From Zingiber officinale (Eukaryota; Streptophyta; Magnoliopsida; Zingiberales; Zingiberaceae): a stretch of 64,000 bases of DNA. Positions 57,131 through 64,000 of this stretch are shown here, in pieces. Position numbers and translations under genes: made by a program. The stretch is from the NCBI RefSeq assembly GCF_018446385.1, contig NC_055991.1, forward strand, positions 96,889,712 through 96,953,711. Direction: 5' to 3'. A model generated the notes under the pieces. That model had not been told where the DNA came from and searched no databases. It saw only the letters and a program-made list of their open reading frames with translations. Within the stretch, counting starts at the first letter, position 1; every line of letters starts with the position of its first letter.

Positions 57131-59185
57131 TTTTTCACCCTTCTAATCTTACCAAGAATCCAATAGGTGGTACTACAGTTCGACCACTCCCGGAGGACTA
57201 ACAGCCAAAGGAGTATAATAAATATTTGGTGATGCATGTATATAACACATCATGACCACTATTCTTTGATGAATCCAATTTCTCCTCTTGAAAAGGTAGA
57301 ATGAATTACCATTTAATATTTAATGATGAATACTAAAATTTAGTTCATTGTCACAAACAGATTGGTGATTCCATCAAATAAGTTTCCAGAGATCTCTGAC
57401 ATCACAAATGGACAATCGAGATAAAGAGAAAAAGCGACCTAACATGCATGAAAGCGACATTAACTTTCCAATATGCATTGACGCCATAATAACTCAACAA
57501 AGTCAGTGCTAAGGAGCTAATAAGTTGAACTCAATCCATTAAAATTATTTGGACAAAAATCAAAAGGATACCAAATTAAGAAAATTATCATATGGGTGCC
57601 CATGTCATCCAGTAGTTATTACTACAATGTATTTAAATAAATTTAAAATTTTAGATTTATGATTTACACCGTGTAAAAACTATCGAATAATATACTATAA
57701 CATATAAAATTTATCCAATAATTACTACAACATATTTAAATGAGTTTAAAATTTAGAATTGTAGTAGATATATAAGTTTAAAATTTAGAATTGTAACAGG
57801 TATATAATAACTTCTACAATCATTTTAAAATGATTTTAATAAAACTTAAATAACTGTGACTAAATTGATAAATCTTAAATTTTAAATTCTAAACCTTAAA
57901 TTCTATATTTTAAACTCACACTAAATAATTGTAGTAGTTATCCAATAACTTCTACTCATTGTAATAGCTACCTAACTACTGGGTAGCTCTACATTGTATA
58001 AATCATAAATTATAAATTTATTCTAAATAGATTGTAGTAGTTATTAAATAGATTTTATATGTTGTATAAATTATCCGGTAGTTTTTACAATAATGATAGG
58101 TCAAAAGGTTTTTTTTTTTTTAATAAAATCACGAGAATGAGAATGATGCCCATTTAATTTATTATTTTTTTTGAAATAAAAATGGACAACTTGCATTATT
58201 TTTAGCACATGCGAAACATTTATATGGCCCTTAATCTAAATGGATCTATTAATCAATTTGCTGGAAAAGACATTTATATCAATAAAAAAAATGCATCTAT
58301 TAAAGCAAAACCTAGGCATACACCGACAAATACCATGTTATAATGTCAAATGGATCCAAATTGCTTTTTTCCTTGAAAAAAATATGACAAGATATTTTCA
58401 TGGATTTAGTTAATTATACTATCATTCACAGTTTCAATTAAGAATTTTCCAACACAAATGTTCATAATTTTAAAATATAAAACAGATATGCTCAAATTAA
58501 ATTATTTAATTCGCATGCACGTCATGTTACTTCGTTGGTTATATTTCCAACCTAAAAATAACTGATGAGCCAAAATCCAACGGCAAGTGAATCCAACCGT
58601 TGGCTCGCCACCGGCTGCTGCTTGGGTCCGCATACTTGGCTGTTATGTCGGTCGTGATGGGTGACCGGTTATACCGGGTTTCCGCGAAAGAAACGGCACG
58701 CTATTCTCAACGAGATGGCGTCGTCCTCTCTTTTCAGCCTTCGTTAGAGGTTGGTGATCCTCCTCGACGAGTCCCATCCTAAACTTATCGCTAATCAACT
58801 TTCTTTCGGTTGTTCTCTAATGCCTTCTTCTTCTTCTTCTTCTTCTATTTACGAAAATTGAAATCCAACTTCCATCGTCGTCATCAAGCCACCGGCTCTG
58901 TGGCTGCTCCTGCTTTCTTTATTCAGAGGAATTGGAGTGGTTGGGGAGCTGCACCTGCACCTCAGTGACGGCAGAGCAGATCCATTCAACGCCTTCCTCG
59001 GAATGCGACAAAAGAAGCGATCCTTTCCCTATCTCCTCCTTTTCTTCAATCACTGGTTCCATGCCCATCCATGTGTGCTCGGTTAGATCGACTCTTGCAG
59101 CGTAGAGGAACGCATTGATAATGATTTTGAGTGGCGACTTCTCTTCAATTTGATTCATTCTTCAAGGGGACAATATAGTATCTCC
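57131..59185. other. Intergenic region and promoter side of the kinase gene
   Basis: 57131-58550 is AT-rich without genes and contains a candidate miniature transposon (listed separately). From about 58580 the composition becomes less AT-rich. A (CTT)n run lies at 58824-58846, and 58600-59185 probably holds the promoter and 5' UTR of the kinase gene. No clear TATA box was identified. Confidence 0.5.
57609..57983. mobile_element. Candidate MITE-like foldback element
   Basis: CCAGTAGTTATTACTACAATG at the left has an imperfect inverted partner, CATTGTAATAGCTACCTAACTACTGG, at 57957-57982. The interior repeats AAATTTAGAATTGTAG-like blocks. A similar GGTAGTTTTTACAATAATG at about 58076-58095 may be a second end. 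No target-site duplication was confirmed, so this is tentative. Confidence 0.35.
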
Positions 59186-62100
59186 ATGGCTATGTTGGTG
59201 AGAGGAGAGGCAAGGTGTGTGATGGTGGGTCTGCAGATGGATACCAATGGCAAGGAATTACTTGAGTGGGCAATCAACAGAGTTACCAAACAAGGCGACA
59301 GCATTGTCGCAGTGAATGTCTGCAGAGATTCCGGTCAGTTTTTCAGTGATTATTTGTTTCATGGTCTCTCTTTTTATGTTTTACAGTGAATTTTATAATT
59401 GCTGATTAAGAGGTTTACTTTCAGGTCTGAAAAACACCATCACCACTCTGTCCCTAGTAGCCATGCTACGAGACTTTCTGGTAGCATATGAAGGCGCCTG
59501 CAATCTTAAGAAAGTGAGCAATCTTTATTTAAGTTCTACAGAGATGAAAGTAATGTCAATCTTCATTGTAGTTATTATTGTCCTTAGGTTTCCCTTGTTG
59601 GTCGGGTTGTTCGGGGTAAGTCGATTCAGAAAGTCCTAGTGAATGAGGCCAAACTTTGTGCTGCCACGGACATAGTCGTCGGAGCAAACACGCATATCTC
59701 AATGGGGTAACGGCTAGCTTCTCCAATTCCTAATTCTGTGACTTTGGTAGAGAACTGCTCTCATTAGTCCATCGTATTGAATAATCTGCATGAACAACTT
59801 GTTTCAGGGGCTCTGCCTTAGTTGCTAAGTACTGTGCCAAGAAGCTACCTCCTGCCATTTCCGTAATAACAGTTCAAGATGGACAAGTCATCTTTGAAAA
59901 GAAAGCCACTCTCGAAAAAACATCTGCAAGTTAGTTCTAATACATTTTGCCTAAATTTTAACAAGGAATTGAACTGCACCATCACGTTATTTTTGTATGT
60001 TAGGAGGACCAAAACCCCGACGTCTTCGAAATATTCTATATAAAGGTCTTAGTATGCAGCAGAGCATAGCCATACCCACACCGAATGCTGAAAAAGAGGC
60101 TGTTAAAGAATCTCGGAAACCATTGAATTATGATTTCAAAAATGATGAAGATGATGAGGCAATCTCAAATGCCAAAAATCATGTCCGTGAGGAAATAAGA
60201 GCAGATACTCAAACTTCCATCACTGTGTTCGTCAGACAGTTGCCACAGCCTGTGATAGGTTGGCCTCTACTGCGAAAAGCAGTGCAAGAAAACATTGCTG
60301 AGGAGAAGGCCGATGGTGCTCGAAGATTGTCAGTCGTTCAATGGGCCATGGCTTTACCTGATAGGAATTTCTCATCAGTCCAGCCACTGTTTCAGCTTAC
60401 CAAGGAATTGATGACAATCCTCGACAAGAATAACTCAAGCTGCAAATGGTTTCATTACGAGGAACTCCTGAGTTCAACTAATCAGTTCTCTTCAGGTTCA
60501 TTTTCTAAACCGTGTACATCCCCTATTCAAATTGTGCTCTTCAAGCTAGCATGAGATTAATGTTGATTCTAAAGAAGATTTCAATTCTCAACAGAAAATT
60601 TGATAGGCAAAGGAGGAACTGGCCTAGTATACAGAGGCAAGCTTGGGAGTGGGAAAGAGGTTGCTATAAAGTTATTACAACTGTCTACAGAATCATCAAG
60701 GGATTTCCTTCAGGAGGTTGATATAGTTACTAAGCTAGATCACCAACATGTAGTCTCATTATTAGGCATTTGCGTACAGAAGAACAATCTTATTTCCATA
60801 TTCAAGTATTTTGTTAATGGAAGTTTAGAGGAAATTTTATGTGGTAAGTCATTCTTCCAAAATCATGTTTTTTGATGTTCACTCATATTGCAAATACAAT
60901 AAATTAGCCTTGATATCAACTTATGAAGAGCAACCATACATTTCATTGAATTTTTTTCATCATATTTTGCTTTCAATTTGCAAGATCATTGTCTCATGGG
61001 ATAACTTCCTCTTCTGATGTGTATCAAATGAAATACAGGAAAAAATGTCGAACGACCACTACCTTGGGACACAAGAACCAAAGTGGCAATGGGGATTGCG
61101 GAGGCTCTCAACTATCTTCATCATGGTCCTCAAACAGTAATCCACAGAGATGTGAAATCTTCGAACATTCTTCTTGATGACAAATTTGAACCTCAGGTAG
61201 TTTCCATAATCATAACTCTTGATTCAAATACTAGATCTAATAATATCTGTCACAACAGTTATCTGATTTTGGCTTAGCTATTTGGGCTCATAAAACATCA
61301 AAGTACCTTGCACAAAATGACATCGTTGGAACTTTCGGGTAAGTTTGCTTTCAACCTAATATATGATCAACCAGATTGATACACTGATCATATGGACATT
61401 TTACTCAGATACCTTGCACCTGAGTACTTCATGTATGGAAAAGCAAGCCATAAGATTGATGTCTATGCTTTTGGCGTTGTTCTACTGGAATTAATAACAG
61501 GAAGAATGGCCATCAATGACAACAATCCTAAAGGTCAAGAAAGTTTGGTGATGTGGGTTAGTAAAGTCTCTAACTTCAATCCAGTATTTATCTGTCATTC
61601 CTATTAACTAAGTAAACGTTGCTATTTTATGTCAATTGATATGGTAAGGTCTAAATGGCTATATCAGTTGAAACATTTCAAGGAGAGATGCTCCATTTAT
61701 GTGCACCTCAGTTATATATCTAACCAGATGTTTAAAATGATTCTAGGCGACACAAGTTATTGAGAATGGAAATTTGATGGATCTACTGGATCCCAAACTT
61801 GACACCAACTATGATAAAGACCAGATGAGAAGAATGATCTTAGCTGCATCTCTTTGCATAACAAGGATACCTCTATTACGACCTGCAATCGACAAGGCAA
61901 GTGAATAAGAAACTTGATTCCTAAATGCTGACGATTGAAATATTTATGACAACATTTTGATTTCTCTACCTCGACAGATATGCAGCCTTTTACAAGGAGA
62001 AGATGACATTGAGAAATGGATATGCAACCAGAAAGATTCAATGTCAGATATGGTAGATTGGCTTGATGAAGAAATCTATCCACCTTGTAGTATTGGATCA

Positions 62101-62217
62101 CTTGCATTGATCAACATGGACCACAATGCATCAGTGATAGGCTGTGAACAACATCAGTTTGGTTCCTGGCAGGAATATCTCCGAGGTCGATGGAGTCGTT
62201 CTTCTAGTTTTAATTAG
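59186..62217 (+). CDS. Receptor-like cytoplasmic kinase with N-terminal USP-type domain (group VI), 11 exons
   Basis: Probable cytoplasmic Ser/Thr kinase. Exons: 59186-59333, 59425-59513, 59588-59706, 59808-59929, 60004-60495, 60595-60843, 61039-61196, 61259-61338, 61409-61556, 61747-61896, 61978-62217. All junctions keep the frame and give 664 aa. Residues 1-150 ([27 protein letters not shown]) form a universal-stress-protein-like domain. A variable linker follows, then the kinase: glycine loop GKGGTG (328-333), Lys349 (VAIK), HRD at 442-444, DFG at 462-464 and LAPEY after it. It is an RD kinase with all catalytic residues. No signal peptide or membrane segment was seen. The architecture is known in plant RLCK group VI. 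The start is the first in-frame ATG, just before [15 protein letters not shown]. Intron 10 has a GC donor. Confidence 0.9.
61897..61977 (+). other. Kinase gene intron 10 with a GC-AG border
   Basis: Exon 10 ends CGACAAG and the intron begins GCAAGTGA, a perfect GC-AG donor (AAG|GCAAGT). It ends CGACAG. Using the GT four bases later would break the frame between RPAIDK and [10 protein letters not shown], which together fit the kinase C-lobe. Confidence 0.85.
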
Positions 62218-62283
62218 CTCTTCGCCGACTTTACAAAGAATAGTCATAACTAACCTATCCCTTTCTTTTTCTTCCTTGTACAT

Positions 62284-62289
62284 AATAAA
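62284..62289 (+). terminator. Candidate poly(A) signal of the kinase gene
   Basis: AATAAA stands 67 bp after the stop codon, in AT-rich sequence, at a usual distance for a plant near-upstream element. Confidence 0.55.
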
Positions 62290-63538
62290 GCTAGATTTAG
62301 AGTTAGTATGGCTTGCTGACCAAAAAGAGGAGTCATACTACTATGAGATAGAAAATAAGAGAAGCATGAGCAAGGCAAACATTTAATTAGTTATCCAGCT
62401 ATAGCCAATGTGTATATGCAACTATGCAAGTCAAATTATTTCTCCATATTCAACTTATATATTAACGACGGAATGACACTATTAGATAAGGAGAGAGGAT
62501 AAAATAATTTTCTCAATACATTTCACTGATAAACAAGTCGCCTATTTATAGACTAATACGTAACTTACTAACTCACTAACTCCTTAATATTAACTACTAC
62601 CTCAATATAATTGATCCGGTCCGGAAACTGAGTCAGACGAACCGTCAAGTGAGGTGGCGAGAATGTTAACGAAGTCACGACGCCCCGGAGGGGGGGGGGG
62701 TGTGCTGAGATGGCCTCTATGTTGACCAAGTCTTCAAAAGTCCTCTGGTCAACGCTACCTGCAGCCAGCGACCGGGTTGACCCGGCCCCCTGTACCCCGA
62801 TACTCGAGGCAGATCCAACGAATATGTGAGTACAAGATTAAGCCATAAAGTAATGAAAAGCGTATGGAATATGAGCGAAAAACATACCCTGACCCAGGGG
62901 GTGCCCTCGGATGGGACGCGGTGCGAGTTGTCGGGACCCGGAAGAGCAGATAACTCTGATCAGGCTGGAGAGCTGGCTTTGACGACGCGGAGCTGGATGC
63001 GGCTCGGAACCGGAAGATGAGCTGCAGGTCGGGATAAAGCCTCGGCACACAGACCGGGACGAGACACCGACACACAGACCGGGCTGAGACATCGGTACGC
63101 AGACCGGGATAAATTGTCGATACGCAGACCGGAATAAGATGTCGGTACGCAGACCGGAATAAGATGCCGGTACGTAGACCGGGATAAGATGTCGGTACGC
63201 AGACCGGGGCACGATATCAGCACTGACCGGGAAACAAGATCGGCACGCAGGTCGGGATATAACATCAATACACAGACCAGAATACAACATAAGCACAGTT
63301 GAAATGTAACAACCGCACGAAGGATGAAATACGACGATTGTTCGAAGGCCCGAATCAGTGCCGAAGGTGCACAGTGGCGTGGATCGGATACCGGATCGAC
63401 GTCGAAACTGTACGGCAGTATGGCTCGGAGCATGTTAACAGCTGTGCCGTCAACGAAACCTTGAATCGGTCGGCAGTTGCTGCTGGTGTGCAATGGGGAA
63501 CGAGGGAGGGAAACGTCAACGGCTGCCCGAGTAGAAAA
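62290..63538. other. Intergenic region with remnants of repeats
   Basis: No gene is recognised. The minus strand has CTATAAATAGG at about 62541-62551 in an LTR-promoter-like setting. A run of 11 G lies at 62690-62700. From about 62600 the sequence is GC-rich and includes a 25-bp minisatellite. The frames of up to 177 codons on the minus strand at 62755-63493 come from the minisatellite and are not genes. Confidence 0.5.
63025..63291. repeat. 25-bp minisatellite, about 10-11 units
   Basis: Units start at 63025, 63050, 63075, 63100, 63125, 63150 and 63175, with consensus near CAGACCGGGATAAGATGTCG followed by GTACG. Later units drift by one base and are more diverged. Units abut with no spacers. 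Confidence 0.9.
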
Positions 63539-64000
63539 TGTTGGATCGAGACACGCTAGAGGGGGGTGAATAGCGCTCGTGGCTATTTTGTACGTATCGG
63601 AATCGAAAACAGCGTTAGAGTAATTAAAGCAGCGAAATTAAAAACAAACAAACACAAACAGAAGGACACAGAGATTTACTTGGTTCTGAGCCTGTGACGA
63701 CTCCTACTCGAAGGCCCGCGATCCTTAATCGCTTCCGGTGGGCAACAACTATAAGCTCGTTAAAAGATTACAATTATGAGTACAATTAAAAGCTATAAGT
63801 ATTATACCGACAACAAGAAATGCTAAATCTGAAGCTTCGGGTCGTCGGGCACTTGTAGCAGCACTTCGGAGTGTCTTTTGGAGCAGCACGTTGATGAGAG
63901 ATCACTTGATATTCGTTATGTAGAAGTGCTGGTCGAAACCCCCTTATAAAGGGTGTTCAAGGTGCCTTGAAGGCTGTTCAAGGCGCCTCCATGCTGCCTG
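63539..64000 (-). mobile_element. LTR F of a SIRE-type element (cut by window end)
   Basis: Starts TGTTGGATCGAG, and its reading (TAGAGGGGGGTGAATAG, TTACTTGGTTCTGAGCC, ATTATACCGACAA) parallels the LTR of element E from 55841. No primer-binding site lies to its left, so this is the outer 3' end of a minus-strand element or a solo LTR. A minus-strand TATA box (TTTATAAG) is at about 63943-63951. Palindromic GGTGCCTTGAA and AAGGCGCCTT-type motifs follow to the window end. Confidence 0.75.

Noticed and set aside
58919..59158. Minus-strand 79-codon frame (EEKSPLKIIINAFLY...) opposite the kinase 5' region
   Set aside because: It has no recognisable domain and no flanking exons, and it lies in the likely 5' UTR of the kinase gene. 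Probably chance.
59150..59185. An upstream in-frame extension of the kinase gene beginning at 59150
   Set aside because: The codon there is TTG, not ATG. The first in-frame ATG is 59186, which also fits the family start.
63025..63291. Regular repeat array that might suggest a CRISPR array
   Set aside because: Units abut with no unique spacers, and the window is clearly plant nuclear DNA.
62755..63493. Overlapping minus-strand frames of 106-177 codons with repeated RSAYRHLIPVCVP-like text
   Set aside because: The repeats are a translation of the 25-bp minisatellite, read in several frames; no start context or homologous protein is recognised.

Overview
This is plant nuclear DNA, most likely from a monocot with a repeat-rich genome. 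Two multi-exon genes with plant-type introns lie at either end, and about 49 kb of nested LTR retrotransposons lies between them. The long, palindrome-rich LTRs and the retrotransposon types would suit a Zingiberales plant, but that placement is only an impression. No bacterial, organellar, rRNA or tRNA gene was seen.

Layout. 1-560 is the end of a Ty3-type LTR, followed by short tandem duplications. 2427-4986 is a complete 13-exon peroxisomal hydroxypyruvate reductase gene (386 aa, C-terminal SKL). 4987-7884 is non-coding and ends in a CG-rich degenerate repeat. 7885-26083 is a decayed minus-strand Ty3 chromovirus (called G1 here), split by a plus-strand Ty1/copia element of SIRE type (D, 15810-25561). 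About 26131-52808 is a minus-strand Ty1/copia element (A). Inside A sit a plus-strand Ty3 chromovirus (B, 29346-38742) and a minus-strand Ty1/copia element (C, 41143-50265). 52809-57130 is the 5' part of a second SIRE-type element (E, minus strand). 59186-62217 is an 11-exon gene for a receptor-like cytoplasmic kinase with an N-terminal USP-type domain (664 aa). The window ends in a 25-bp minisatellite and part of another SIRE-type LTR (F, from 63539).

Insertion order can be read from the nesting and from exact 5-bp target-site duplications: CAGGT for D, AGTCC for B, AAATA for C. G1 is older than D, and A is older than B and C. Sampled by eye, LTR pairs differ by about 9% in D, about 4% in B and 1-2% in C. 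Every element has inactivating lesions. D keeps one long intact gag frame.

The two host genes are unrelated in role: photorespiration in peroxisomes, and cytoplasmic kinase signalling. The most unusual observations are: the second catalytic aspartate of reverse transcriptase is replaced in four of five elements; arrays of different palindromes sit just upstream of the TATA box in three related LTRs; three GC-AG introns occur in two genes; the last HPR intron is in frame and free of stops; and element C has a duplicated double hairpin in its leader. I see no convincing new biological system. All gene models come from reading by eye, with no alignment or transcript data.
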